Part shown: in pieces, positions 52,903-61,569 of the stretch | How positions within the stretch are numbered: the stretch's first letter is position 1 | How the letters are laid out: every line of letters begins with the position of its first letter | From: Weissella kandleri | GTDB lineage: Bacteria; Bacillota; Bacilli; Lactobacillales; Lactobacillaceae | Direction: 5' to 3' | DNA length: 64,000 nucleotides | NCBI RefSeq assembly: GCF_001438705.1 | Contig: NZ_JQBP01000002.1 | Span: 155,805-219,804, forward strand | Made by a program: the position numbers and the translations under genes | Notes under the pieces: generated by a model | Seen by the model: the letters and a program-made list of their open reading frames with translations, nothing else | Database searches by the model: none | What the model was told of the DNA's origin: nothing

Positions 52903-53736
52903 ATGAAAAAAATATTAAAAATGGTTGGCCTAGGTACTGTGGTATTGGGAATGAGCATGGTTTGGCCGGGAACGGGACAAGCTGATGAAAAACAGAATCA
53001 AGTTTTGAATAAAATTGAGACTCGGCATGAAATGGTGTGGGGAACAAAGGCGGATACCCGGTTAATGGGTCTGATGAATATTAAAACCGGAAAAGTTGAA
53101 GGTTTTGATGTCGATGTCGCCAAAGAGGTGACAAAGCTAATAGATCCCAAAGCCAAGCCGGTTTTTAATGAAGTTACGTCTGGGACACGCATCCCTTTGT
53201 TACGCAATGGGAATATTGATGCGATTATCGCTACCATGTCGATTACGCCTGAACGGGCCAAAGCGGTTGATTTTTCAAAGCCCTATTTGATGGCGGGGCA
53301 GTCTCTTTTGGTGAAAAAGGGTTCATCAATTAAAAATATTGATGACGTTAATCATCAAAATGTCACGATACTAGGGGTGCAAGGTTCAACCTCAGTCGAA
53401 GTTGCTAAACAAAAAGCTCCCAATGCCAAAGTGCTGGCATTGTCAGATTATGCAACCGCTTTGTCCGCCTTGAAAGCGGGTCAAGGGGATGTCTTGACGA
53501 CTGATGCTAGTATTTTAGCGGGAATGGCTGCTGAAGATAAGCACCTGCAATTAGTCGGCGGCGTGTTTACTGAAGAACCATACGGAATTGCGATTGCCCA
53601 AGATAACCCAGCACTAGTTAAGAAAATTAATCGCGCTTTGGCTAAAATGCGGGGGGATGGGACGTATGATCGCTTAGTTAAAAAATGGTTCGGTCAGGTA
53701 CCTGGAATGGACTGGAAGGAGTTGACGAAATCATGA
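52903..53736 (+). CDS. Polar amino acid ABC importer binding protein
   Basis: 277-residue family-3 solute-binding protein. A signal peptide (MKKILKMVGLGTVV... GTGQA) is followed by the mature chain DEKQNQ; there is no lipobox Cys. Family-3 landmarks: RLMGLMNIKTGKVEGFDVDVAKEV, ATMSITPERAKAVDFSKPYL, GVQGSTS and AIAQDNPAL. The Arg in ITPERAK normally holds the ligand carboxylate. The stop overlaps the permease start. Ligand probably glutamine, glutamate or aspartate by family; not fixed by sequence. Confidence 0.9.
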   Translation: MKKILKMVGLGTVVLGMSMVWPGTGQADEKQNQVLNKIETRHEMVWGTKADTRLMGLMNIKTGKVEGFDVDVAKEVTKLIDPKAKPVFNEVTSGTRIPLLRNGNIDAIIATMSITPERAKAVDFSKPYLMAGQSLLVKKGSSIKNIDDVNHQNVTILGVQGSTSVEVAKQKAPNAKVLALSDYATALSALKAGQGDVLTTDASILAGMAAEDKHLQLVGGVFTEEPYGIAIAQDNPALVKKINRALAKMRGDGTYDRLVKKWFGQVPGMDWKELTKS

Positions 53737-54377
53737 TGCATTTAATTAGTATGTATGGAGTGGACTTTTTAACGGGCTTTGGCTGGACTTTGTTGTCAAG
53801 TGTGATTGCGCTTGTTGGTTCGTTGATTCTAGGGACGCTCTTTGCGATTATCGAAGTGATTCCCCGTCCAGTTCCACATTATATCGCACGGTTATATATT
53901 GAAGTTTTGCGAAATATTCCGCTATTGGTGATTACAATGTTTTTCTATATTGTGGTTTCTGGAATTTTTAAAATTAATGGCTTTGTGTCTGGGACGATTG
54001 GTCTAACATTGTATACTTCCGCCTTTATTGCTGAAACCGTTAAAGCTGGAATTTATGCCGTACCAACGGGTCAGTATGAAGGTGGCCGTGCCAACGGTCT
54101 GAGTTGGTGGGAAACGATGCGGATGATTGTCTTACCGCAAGCGTTCAAATATGTTATCCCACCTTTGGGGAATCAGTTTGTGAACTTGGTGAAAAATTCG
54201 TCAGTTTTAGCCTTCGTGGCGGGTTTTGATTTAATGTATCAAGCTAACCAAATTTCACAGACAACCTTTGATACTTTTAATCCATACATTATCGTGGGAA
54301 TTTTGTATCTGGTGATTACCTTACCAATTAGTTATTACATGCGTTACTTAGAAGATAAATTAGCACGGGAGGGGTAG
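53733..54377 (+). CDS. Polar amino acid ABC importer permease 1
   Basis: 214 residues, HisM/GlnP-type permease with five or six hydrophobic helices. RLYIEVLRNIPLLV near the N-terminal third and the EAA loop EGGRANGLSWWETMRMIVLPQAFKYVIPPLGNQF are characteristic. The ATG at 53733 overlaps the binding-protein stop (ATGA) and has AAGGAG upstream; a longer frame from 53685 lies inside the previous gene and is rejected. Pairs with the next permease. Confidence 0.92.
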   Translation: MMHLISMYGVDFLTGFGWTLLSSVIALVGSLILGTLFAIIEVIPRPVPHYIARLYIEVLRNIPLLVITMFFYIVVSGIFKINGFVSGTIGLTLYTSAFIAETVKAGIYAVPTGQYEGGRANGLSWWETMRMIVLPQAFKYVIPPLGNQFVNLVKNSSVLAFVAGFDLMYQANQISQTTFDTFNPYIIVGILYLVITLPISYYMRYLEDKLAREG

Positions 54378-54380
54378 AAG

Positions 54381-55037
54381 ATGAATGATTTTATACAGGC
54401 TTATTCATGGATTAATATGCGCTTCCTGTTCGAGGGGATGTGGGTGACGGTTCAGGTTGCCTTTGTTTCCGTGATTTTAAGTTTCATTATGGGATCAATT
54501 TTGGGGATCATCCGTTACGCTAAGATCCCTTATGTATCTTGGGCGGTCGGACTTTTGATTGACTTGATTCGGAACTTACCATTATTGCTAATTATTTTCT
54601 TTACGTATTTTGCTTTGCCTCATATTGGTGTGCAATTTTCGGTGATTGGTAGCACAATTTTTGCGATGACTATCTTTGAATCAGCCATGTTAGCTGAAAT
54701 TGTCCGTGGGGGGGTTGTGTCAGTTCCTAAAGGCCAGTCAGAAGGTGCACGCTCTAATGGCTTAAGCTTCGGTCAAACGCTGTGGTACATCTTGTTGCCA
54801 CAGGCGTATAAGAAAATGATTCCGCCGATTGTTTCGCAATTTGTTTCTTTGATTAAGGATACGTCATTGGCAACGATCATCATGTTGCCAGAAATGACCT
54901 ATCGGGCCCAAATTATCTACGCCCAAAATCCAAAACAAATTGTACCAATGTTTTTGATGTTGGCCTTCTTATACTTTGTTTTGAATTATTGCTTATCAAA
55001 GGTCGGACAAGTTATTGATAAACGGATGGTTGTGTAG
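54381..55037 (+). CDS. Polar amino acid ABC importer permease 2
   Basis: 218 residues, second HisM-type permease with LIDLIRNLPLLLIIFF and the EAA loop EGARSNGLSFGQTLWYILLPQAYKKMIPPIVSQF. GGGAGGGG precedes the ATG, three bases after the previous stop. Last gene of the importer operon, closed by a terminator. Confidence 0.92.
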   Translation: MNDFIQAYSWINMRFLFEGMWVTVQVAFVSVILSFIMGSILGIIRYAKIPYVSWAVGLLIDLIRNLPLLLIIFFTYFALPHIGVQFSVIGSTIFAMTIFESAMLAEIVRGGVVSVPKGQSEGARSNGLSFGQTLWYILLPQAYKKMIPPIVSQFVSLIKDTSLATIIMLPEMTYRAQIIYAQNPKQIVPMFLMLAFLYFVLNYCLSKVGQVIDKRMVV

Positions 55038-55068
55038 CACCGTTACGCCGCTGGAATTAAATTTTAAA

Positions 55069-55101
55069 CAGGATGAACCGTTTTGGGGCATCCTTTTTTT
55101 G
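55069..55101 (+). terminator. Terminator of the amino acid importer operon
   Basis: AGGATG and CATCCT with an inner CC/GG pair, followed by T8. Confidence 0.85.
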
Positions 55102-55207
55102 TTTAAAGTGGTGCATGAAAGTGGTTTAGAAATTAAGTATTAAATGTGGAAATTACTTCGTTTACGCGGGTTAATTTTAGAAGACACGCTAATGATGCGG
55201 TGGTTCA

Positions 55208-55216
55208 TGGTATAAT
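55208..55216 (+). promoter_or_regulatory. Extended -10 promoter of gdpP
   Basis: TGGTATAAT, 34 bases before the gdpP start, without a clear -35. Confidence 0.6.
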
Positions 55217-55249
55217 GAAGTAGATATTATTGTGAAGGAGAGGCCAAAA

Positions 55250-57283
55250 ATGAAACATTTTAGTCTATTCCAGGCTTTACCAGATTTTTTTCAAAATCGA
55301 CGATTGACCTGGTTAGCCATATGGGTCACAATCATGGCTGCATGTGGGACCGTATTGGCATTTATGGCTAATTGGTTGGTAGGAATTATATGGGTTGTTA
55401 TCATTGCCTGCGCTTTGGTGTTTGTTTTTAATACGTTAAAAATCATTGGTAATAATACGCAAAAGTATATCGCAAGTTTATCTTATCGGGTAAATCGAGG
55501 GGAACAAGAAGCTTTAATTCAAATGCCACTTGGGGTGATTTTGTATAATGATAAGGGTGAAATTAATTGGATTAACCCATATTTACAAAGCTTGAGTGAT
55601 AAATCATTGATTGATCAAAAAATTAATCAAGTGAGCCCAGACTTAATGAATTTAATTGAGCAGGCGCAGATACATGTTGATACTGAAAAAGCGACTTTTA
55701 AAGAACATTTAAATTGGTTGGATCGGCAATTTGAGGTGGAAGTTCAGCCAGAGTTGCAAGCCCTGTACTTGCGCGATGTGACCGAAGAGTTACAAGTTCA
55801 AGAACGGTTTGAGGATAATCAATTATTTATTGGAATTGTATCTTTGGATAATTATGATGAAATATCAGAACGTTTGAGCGATACCGAATCATCAGTTTTG
55901 CATACGCATGTGACGACGACTTTGAGTGACTGGATGGATGAACGACATATTTATGTTCGAAGGAGTGCTTCGGATAAATATATGTTAATGGGTTATATGA
56001 GCGGATTACGTCAGGCCGAAAAAGATAAGTTTAAGGTCCTAAATACTATTCGTGAATCAACCTCGAGCCAAAATATGCCGATTACGTTAAGTATCGGAAT
56101 TGCCTATCAAATTGAGAATATTGCCGAAATGGCAACTTCAGCCCAAAAGCAACTCGACTTAGCTTTGGGTCGTGGCGGTGATCAAGTCGTAGTTAAGGCG
56201 CCGGGCCAAGACGCCCGCTTCTATGGTGGGACGACTAACCCGATGGCAAAACGGACGCGGGTTCGGGCCCGAGTGATTTCACAAGCTTTGACCGAATTGA
56301 TGGGTGCGGCTGACCAAATCTTTGTGATGGGGCATGCCCGCGATGACATGGATTCAATGGGAGCCGCGCTAGGGGTGCGACGATTAGCCAAGATGGTGAA
56401 TAAGCCCGCCTGGGTCGTCGTTGATCCAGAAGTGAAGCGCCATACGGATATGCGGTTATTACTTGATGAAATGCATGAAGATCCGCAGACTGCTGACGCT
56501 ATAATGACTCCTTCAGAAGTCTTGAATACAGCGACGGAACAATCATTATTAATTCTAGTAGATCATTCCAAGGAATCCATGACTGAGAGCCGTTCAGTAT
56601 ATGCTGCATTGAAAGATCGCTTAATTGTTATTGATCATCATCGCCGAGGAGAAGAATTCCCAGAGCAGGCTTTGTTGGTGTATATTGAATCATATGCCTC
56701 ATCAACTTCTGAATTGGTGACGGAGCTCTTTGAATATCAATCTCGCAAGCGCCGCGGATTATCAAGAATTGAGGCTACGGCCTTGTTGGCTGGAATTCAA
56801 TTAGATACGAAGTCCTTTGCGATTCGAGCTGGAACGCGGACATTTGATGCCGCGAGTTATCTGCGTTCCATGGGTGCCGATGGTAAGTTGATTCAAAACT
56901 TTATGAAGGATTCCGTGGAAGATTATCGTCAACGCGCAGCATTAGTTGCGCAAGCTCAAATTCTGGGGAGCGATGCCGTCGTAGTTGCTGATGACCAGAC
57001 AATTTATGATTCAGTTTCGGTGGCACAAGCTGCTGATTCGCTATTGCAAATTATTGGTATTGAGCGGTCCTTTGTGGTCGCACGGCGGGATGCTACGACG
57101 GTTGGAATCTCAGCGCGGTCAGATGGGCATAAGAATGTGCAGACGATTATGGAACAACTGGGTGGCGGCGGTCATTTGAGTTTTGCGGCAACGCAAGTGA
57201 ATGATATTTCCACTAATGAAGCTGGACAAGAATTATATGAAGTATTAAAAAAAGATCAAGCAGATGCTGAAATGGAGGATTAG
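55250..57283 (+). CDS. gdpP: Cyclic-di-AMP phosphodiesterase GdpP
   Basis: 677-residue membrane enzyme that hydrolyses c-di-AMP to pApA, controlling potassium, osmotic and wall homeostasis. Two N-terminal helices, a PAS-like segment (LGVILYNDKGEINWIN), a degenerate GGDEF domain (SASDKYMLMGYMSG in place of the signature) that in this family has only weak ATPase activity, then DHH (MGHARDDMDSMGAA, VIDHHRR) and DHHA1 (LGGGGHLSFAAT). The ATG at 55250 after GAAGGAGAGG is chosen over 55232. Starts the gdpP-rplI-dnaB operon, conserved across Firmicutes. Confidence 0.96.
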   Translation: MKHFSLFQALPDFFQNRRLTWLAIWVTIMAACGTVLAFMANWLVGIIWVVIIACALVFVFNTLKIIGNNTQKYIASLSYRVNRGEQEALIQMPLGVILYNDKGEINWINPYLQSLSDKSLIDQKINQVSPDLMNLIEQAQIHVDTEKATFKEHLNWLDRQFEVEVQPELQALYLRDVTEELQVQERFEDNQLFIGIVSLDNYDEISERLSDTESSVLHTHVTTTLSDWMDERHIYVRRSASDKYMLMGYMSGLRQAEKDKFKVLNTIRESTSSQNMPITLSIGIAYQIENIAEMATSAQKQLDLALGRGGDQVVVKAPGQDARFYGGTTNPMAKRTRVRARVISQALTELMGAADQIFVMGHARDDMDSMGAALGVRRLAKMVNKPAWVVVDPEVKRHTDMRLLLDEMHEDPQTADAIMTPSEVLNTATEQSLLILVDHSKESMTESRSVYAALKDRLIVIDHHRRGEEFPEQALLVYIESYASSTSELVTELFEYQSRKRRGLSRIEATALLAGIQLDTKSFAIRAGTRTFDAASYLRSMGADGKLIQNFMKDSVEDYRQRAALVAQAQILGSDAVVVADDQTIYDSVSVAQAADSLLQIIGIERSFVVARRDATTVGISARSDGHKNVQTIMEQLGGGGHLSFAATQVNDISTNEAGQELYEVLKKDQADAEMED

Positions 57284-57286
57284 AAG

Positions 57287-57739
57287 ATGAAGGTTATCTT
57301 TTTAGAAGATGTTAAAGGGCGTGGTAAAAAAGGCGAAGTGAAGGATGTTCCAGATGGATACGCCAATAATTTTTTAATTAAAAATAAAAAAGCTAAAGTA
57401 GCGACAAATAGCAATGTGGCAGCTTTGAAAGGTCAAAAACGGGCGGCTGACCGGGAAGCTGCTGAAGAGTTAGCTGCAGCGGAAGCGTTAAAAGCTAAGC
57501 TTGAAGCCGACGATGCAGTCGTTGAGTTAAAAGCCAAAGCGGGCGCTGATGGCCGTTTATTTGGGGCTGTTTCATCAAAGCAAGTCGTTGAAGCAGCTCA
57601 AAACCAATTAGGCATTAAGCTTGATAAGCGCAAGATGGATATGAAAGAACCAATTCGGGCGTTAGGGTATCGGAATGTTAACATTCGTTTGCATAAGCAA
57701 GTTGAAGCAACTTTGCGCGTGCATACGACAGAACAATAA
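57287..57739 (+). CDS. rplI: Large-subunit ribosomal protein bL9
   Basis: 150 residues. N-terminal domain [31 protein letters not shown], a long connecting helix rich in Ala, Lys and Glu, and the C-terminal rRNA-binding domain ([12 protein letters not shown]). It binds 23S rRNA near the L1 stalk base and helps keep the reading frame. Starts three bases after gdpP and is followed by dnaB after 16 bases; the order is standard. Confidence 0.98.
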   Translation: MKVIFLEDVKGRGKKGEVKDVPDGYANNFLIKNKKAKVATNSNVAALKGQKRAADREAAEELAAAEALKAKLEADDAVVELKAKAGADGRLFGAVSSKQVVEAAQNQLGIKLDKRKMDMKEPIRALGYRNVNIRLHKQVEATLRVHTTEQ

Positions 57740-57755
57740 GTAGGAAGATTTGAAG

Positions 57756-59162
57756 ATGGCGGATGAAGTTATAGATTATAAAAGCGCTCCGCAAGATAAT
57801 TTTGCTGAGCAAGCAGTCTTGGGGTCCATTCTGATTAGTACGGATCCAGTTGATACTTTGACGACCGTCAGTAGTATTGTTCAAAGCCATGACTTTTTTC
57901 AAACGCGTCATAAATTGATTTATCAAGCGATGCTGGCGCTCGATGATGCGGGGCGGCCGATTGATTCTTTGGTCTTACAAGATCAATTAAGCAGTATGAA
58001 CCAACTCGAGAATTCGGGGGGAGCGGCTTACTTAGCCGAATTAGGCTTGGTGGTGCCCATTGCTAGTAATGCGGAAACCTATGCGAAAATTGTGAAGGAA
58101 AAATCTCAGCGGCGGACATTGTTAGATGTTTTGGCTGATGGGACCGAAGCAAGCTATGCTGAATTAGAACCAGTTACAGATCTGATTGCACGAGTTTCAG
58201 GTTCGTTGGATGGTATCGATACTGAAGATGGTTCGGCAGATTTTCGTTCGATTGAAACGGTGGTTACTGAATCGTTTGATCAAATTGAACGAAATGCCCA
58301 TAATGACGGTAAAATTACCGGATTGTCATCTGGTTTTCGTGAACTAGATAATCTGACAACCGGCTTTCATCCAGGGGAAATGGTAGTCGTGGCCGCACGT
58401 CCAGCAGTTGGTAAAACGGCCTTTGTCTTAAACGTTGCGCAAAAAGTGGCGGTGATGAATCCGAATTTGCCGGTTGCGATTTTTTCATTGGAAATGCCAG
58501 CCGTTTCGTTGGTGAATCGAATGTTAGCCTCTGAGGGTAATATTAATTCACAAAATATGCGAAGCGGGGCCTTGACGGATGAAGAGTGGAGTAAATTAAC
58601 AATCGCCATGGCATCCTTGAGTGGGACCAAGCTATTTATTGATGATACCGCGGGAATTAAGATTACCGAAATCCGGTCGAAATTGCGGCGCTTAAAAAAA
58701 CAAGAAGGTCAATTAGGTTTAGTAATCATCGATTATTTGCAGTTAGTAGAAGGAACGACTAATGAGTCGCAACAACAAGCCGTTTCATCCGTTTCACGAA
58801 ATATTAAAAAAATGGCAATGGAGCTGGAAGTGCCGATTATTGCGTTAGCTCAGTTGTCACGTGGAGTTGAACAACGTCAAGATAAGAGGCCTGTGCTATC
58901 TGACATCCGTGATTCTGGTTCGATTGAGCAAGATGCAGATATTGTTGGATTTTTGTATCGTGAAGATTATTATCGGCAAGATAATGATGAAGGTGAAAAC
59001 ACCGGAGCTGGTCAACAAGATGAGGACGGGCCAATTGAATTAATTGTTGAAAAGAATCGTTCAGGAGCGCGCGGAACAGCTAAAATGCTTTTCCAAAAAG
59101 CGTATAGTAAATTCTCTAATTTTGACTATTATCATACCGATGATGATAATCCCTTTAATTAA
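57756..59162 (+). CDS. dnaB: Replicative DNA helicase DnaB/DnaC
   Basis: Hexameric 5'-3' helicase at the replication fork (called DnaC in B. subtilis). 468 residues: N-terminal DnaB domain (NFAEQAVLGSILIS; FFQTRHKLIYQAM), linker, and RecA-like domain with Walker A AARPAVGKTAF, Walker B LVIIDYLQLV and the DnaB motif SRNIKKMAMEL...ALAQLSRGVEQR. AGGAAG precedes the ATG at 57756; an upstream in-frame TTG at 57750 is less likely. Last gene before the rplU promoter. Confidence 0.97.
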   Translation: MADEVIDYKSAPQDNFAEQAVLGSILISTDPVDTLTTVSSIVQSHDFFQTRHKLIYQAMLALDDAGRPIDSLVLQDQLSSMNQLENSGGAAYLAELGLVVPIASNAETYAKIVKEKSQRRTLLDVLADGTEASYAELEPVTDLIARVSGSLDGIDTEDGSADFRSIETVVTESFDQIERNAHNDGKITGLSSGFRELDNLTTGFHPGEMVVVAARPAVGKTAFVLNVAQKVAVMNPNLPVAIFSLEMPAVSLVNRMLASEGNINSQNMRSGALTDEEWSKLTIAMASLSGTKLFIDDTAGIKITEIRSKLRRLKKQEGQLGLVIIDYLQLVEGTTNESQQQAVSSVSRNIKKMAMELEVPIIALAQLSRGVEQRQDKRPVLSDIRDSGSIEQDADIVGFLYREDYYRQDNDEGENTGAGQQDEDGPIELIVEKNRSGARGTAKMLFQKAYSKFSNFDYYHTDDDNPFN

Positions 59163-59165
59163 TCA

Positions 59166-59194
59166 TTGAAAGATTAGACTAGTTAAGGTAAAAT
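59166..59194 (+). promoter_or_regulatory. Promoter of rplU-rpmA
   Basis: TTGAAA (59166-59171), 17-base spacer, TAAAAT (59189-59194), immediately after the dnaB stop. Confidence 0.75.
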
Positions 59195-59200
59195 AATACT

Positions 59201-59310
59201 GTTGTGTTTGTGGCTTCCACAAACTGCAACCACTCGAACCCCGTTATAAAGGTAAGCCCTGCGGATTAGGTGAGTCTAAGTTGTTACTATATTATATTAG
59301 GAGGTCTCAT
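59201..59310 (+). promoter_or_regulatory. Ribosomal protein L21 leader
   Basis: The 5' region holds a perfect GTTTGTGG/CCACAAAC hairpin followed by the conserved-looking ACTCGAACCCC, GGTAAGCCCTGCGG and GGTGAGTCTAA elements that I associate with the Firmicute L21 leader. It would bind L21 and repress rplU-rpmA. The position directly before rplU fits. Confidence 0.75.
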
Positions 59311-59314
59311 ACTC

Positions 59315-59614
59315 ATGTCATATGCGATTATTGAGGATGGCGGAAAGCAATACAAGGTTTCTGCCGGTGACGTAATTTACGTTGAAAAGAAGGAAGCAGC
59401 CGAAGGAGACAAGATTGTTTTCGATAAGGTTGTCTTTGCAAATGGTACTGTTGGTGCACCTTACGTTGATGGTGCTTCTGTTTTGGGAACAGTTGCTAAG
59501 CAAGGTAAGGAAAAGAAGGTTGTAACTTTCAAGTACAAGCCAAAGAAGCACTCACACAGTAAGCAAGGTCACCGCCAACCTTATACTAAGGTTGTCATTG
59601 ACACTATTGCCTAA
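59315..59614 (+). CDS. rplU: Large-subunit ribosomal protein bL21
   Basis: 99 residues: [25 protein letters not shown] at the start and [24 protein letters not shown] at the end are typical of bL21, a 23S rRNA-binding assembly protein. TAGGAGG lies ten bases before the ATG at 59315; the longer frame back to 59270 crosses the leader and is rejected. Strong codon bias. rpmA follows after only 26 bases; the protease gene prp, normally between the two in Firmicutes, is absent. Confidence 0.98.
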   Translation: MSYAIIEDGGKQYKVSAGDVIYVEKKEAAEGDKIVFDKVVFANGTVGAPYVDGASVLGTVAKQGKEKKVVTFKYKPKKHSHSKQGHRQPYTKVVIDTIA

Positions 59615-59640
59615 TCATCGAATAATAGGAGGATAAAATC

Positions 59641-59952
59641 ATGGAATTGAATTTAACTAACTTGACGATGCTTGCTCACCACAAAGGTGGAGGTTCATCT
59701 GCTAACGGTCGTGATTCAGCAGGTCGTCGCCTTGGTACGAAACGTGCTGATGGACAAGACATCAAAGCGGGATCAATCATCTATCGCCAACGTGGAACGC
59801 ATATTTACCCTGGTGTAAATGTTGGACGTGGAAATGATGATACTTTGTATGCTAAGGCTGATGGTGTTGTTAAGTTCGGTCGTTTGGGCCGTGACAAGCG
59901 TCAAGTTTCTGTTGTTTCTCGTGACGAGTACAAAGAAATGATTGCTAAGTAA
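59641..59952 (+). CDS. rpmA: Large-subunit ribosomal protein bL27 with atypical N-terminal extension
   Basis: 103 residues. The body ([50 protein letters not shown]) is standard bL27, whose N-terminus reaches the peptidyl transferase centre. In Firmicutes the protein is made with an extension ending in LQFFA or LQFFS that Prp removes. Here the first residues are [17 protein letters not shown]: an extension of similar length but without the FF cleavage site. AGGAGG is perfectly placed for ATG 59641 and not for the internal ATG at 59668, so the extension should be translated. Confidence 0.97.
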   Translation: MELNLTNLTMLAHHKGGGSSANGRDSAGRRLGTKRADGQDIKAGSIIYRQRGTHIYPGVNVGRGNDDTLYAKADGVVKFGRLGRDKRQVSVVSRDEYKEMIAK

Positions 59953-59954
59953 TT
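59941..59954 (+). repeat. Direct repeat, copy 1 (3' end of rpmA)
   Basis: ATTGCTAAGTAATT covers the last rpmA codons and stop. The same 14 bases recur at 61358-61371, and both copies are followed at similar distance by a hairpin terminator and TTATTGTTC. Confidence 0.6.
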
Positions 59955-59964
59955 TAATATAAAT

Positions 59965-60000
59965 AAGGACTTGTCAATTTAGTTTGGTAAGTCTTTTTTT
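59965..60000 (+). terminator. Terminator after rpmA
   Basis: GGACTT and AAGTCT stem with a loop of 16 bases and seven T. Confidence 0.65.
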
Positions 60001-60590
60001 ATTGTTCTAAAGTAATTTGTGGGGGATGGAATAATATGGACTAGACGCATTTGTTTTTAAAGCTTAGATGTTCGAATTGGCTAAAAATGTTTAAATTTGA
60101 AGCCAAAATAGGCGCTAGTTGTCGCCCAGTTGACACTTATTTTTTTGTGGACGTAATATTTTCTGGCTGCCCTCTTAGCCCTGTTCCGATTTTATGCGTC
60201 CGGTAGTTAATATATCCTTTACAGAAACCTGAAGCGGTCTTAGGAGGGAGTGATAGGGGGGGGCTTATTCAGGATATCTTCAACTAACTACCCCTCCAGC
60301 CCCTCGAATTTACTCCAAAAAATAATTGGGTGAAGCGAAGACAATTCTAAAATAAAATTTTTGGCCGATAAAAATAACAACATCAGGGAAAATTCACAAT
60401 TTTCCTCAGTTGGTTCTTTTTACTGCTAATTAAATTAATTTATAAGTGTTTAGATGCTTTTGTACCATTTATTAGCATAAAAATAATAAGAGTAGATGAG
60501 ATTGCTTTTTTGAAGATTAAAATTCTTTAATTTATCTTAACTGGAACTGATTAGGGAACCATGTATATAATGGCTTATACAAGTGAGGGG
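60001..60590. other. Long non-coding stretch between rpmA and the CPBP gene
   Basis: No plausible ORF. It contains a terminator-like fold near 60105-60147 (TGTC/GACA stem, long T run). It also holds a G/C-rich patch at 60240-60305 where GGAGGG and a run of eight G lie opposite CCCCTCC and CCCCT, unusual in this AT-rich setting. A TATAAT at 60566-60571 is the likely -10 for the next gene. Confidence 0.5.
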
Positions 60591-60598
60591 GTAGTGAG

Positions 60599-61354
60599 AT
60601 GAACAACAAGAATAAAATTTGCCTAGAAATATTGATAATTTTAAGTGCACTAATTGGGATTATGATACCTATCGGGAAGGAGGGACAGTCGCATGTACAG
60701 ATGATTAGTTTCTCCGTCGTGGTATTATTGGCATGCTTAATAATGATGTGGTCCGTTAATAGAGTTACGAATTATGGGCAGTTACCATTAAAGCGACGTA
60801 AATTATCTGTATATCAATTATTGATTTTTATATTAGTGTTTTGTATATATTTGTTTGTTTATGTAACAGGGCCACTGGTTGGGACTCAAGAATTGTTTTT
60901 TCTTCCAGTTTATTCAATGATTGCATGTGTCGTAGCGGCTACGGAAGCTGGAATAATAGAAGAATATCTGATTCGTGGCTATTTATTTCAATTAATTTTT
61001 AATCGTTTTAAGTACTCAAAATATGTTTTGATTATTTCAGCATGTTTAAGTAGTTTTATATTTGGCTGCTTACATTTTCTAAATTTAGTTAGCGGGAACG
61101 ACGTAATTGCAACATTTCAGCAAGTTTTTTATACTATGTGTTTAGGTTTATTTTGGGCTGGAATTAGAATCGTATTTAATCGAATCTATGTGGGGGCTAT
61201 TTTGCATACGACGTTTGATATGCAAAGTACCATTATTGATAACGGTGTTGCCTCGCCGTGGATGCCGATTCTGATTTTGTTTGGATCAATGCTATTCCTA
61301 TCGTTGTTACTAGTCATTTCGTATGATCGTAAAAATCTAGTCTATAACACATAA
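60599..61354 (+). CDS. CPBP-family intramembrane glutamic protease
   Basis: 251 residues, seven or eight membrane helices. The Abi/CaaX-like motifs are present: EEYLIR (EExxxR) at 121-126, FGCLHFLN with His159, and ILHTTFD in the last third. Members in lactic acid bacteria are often bacteriocin self-immunity proteins or membrane-protein processors; no bacteriocin gene is directly attached, though a secreted-peptide gene lies 590 bases downstream. GAGGGGG precedes the ATG. AT-rich, and flanked by a 14-base direct repeat, suggesting acquisition. Confidence 0.85.
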   Translation: MNNKNKICLEILIILSALIGIMIPIGKEGQSHVQMISFSVVVLLACLIMMWSVNRVTNYGQLPLKRRKLSVYQLLIFILVFCIYLFVYVTGPLVGTQELFFLPVYSMIACVVAATEAGIIEEYLIRGYLFQLIFNRFKYSKYVLIISACLSSFIFGCLHFLNLVSGNDVIATFQQVFYTMCLGLFWAGIRIVFNRIYVGAILHTTFDMQSTIIDNGVASPWMPILILFGSMLFLSLLLVISYDRKNLVYNT

Positions 61355-61357
61355 AAA

Positions 61358-61371
61358 ATTGCTAAGTAATT
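61358..61371 (+). repeat. Direct repeat, copy 2
   Basis: ATTGCTAAGTAATT, identical to 59941-59954. The distance between copies is 1417 bases and they enclose the CPBP gene. Confidence 0.6.
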
Positions 61372-61381
61372 AAATTTTAAG

Positions 61382-61413
61382 AAAGGCGGTCATTTGTGGC
61401 GAGCCTTTTTATT
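61382..61413 (+). terminator. Terminator after the CPBP gene
   Basis: AAAGGC and GCCTTT stem followed by TTATTTATT. Confidence 0.7.
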
Positions 61414-61423
61414 TATTGTTCGT

Positions 61424-61516
61424 ACACCACACATAAGGCTTAGAAAGAAAAAATATCCGTCGATCGGGACCGGGTTTGATGACCCGTGCTCGTCCATGGT
61501 GTTTAAATTATGTGTA
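61424..61516. repeat. Interleaved inverted repeats
   Basis: ACACCA and ACACATAA (61424-61436) are matched in crossed order by TGGTGT and TTATGTGT (about 61497-61515), with a perfect CGGGT/ACCCG hairpin (61471-61486) between. Crossed pairing would give a pseudoknot in RNA, or mark plasmid-type iterons. Confidence 0.4.
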
Positions 61517-61569
61517 AAAAAATAAATTAAAAACTCTAAAAATATAGAAATAATGGTTTTTGTCTTTTA

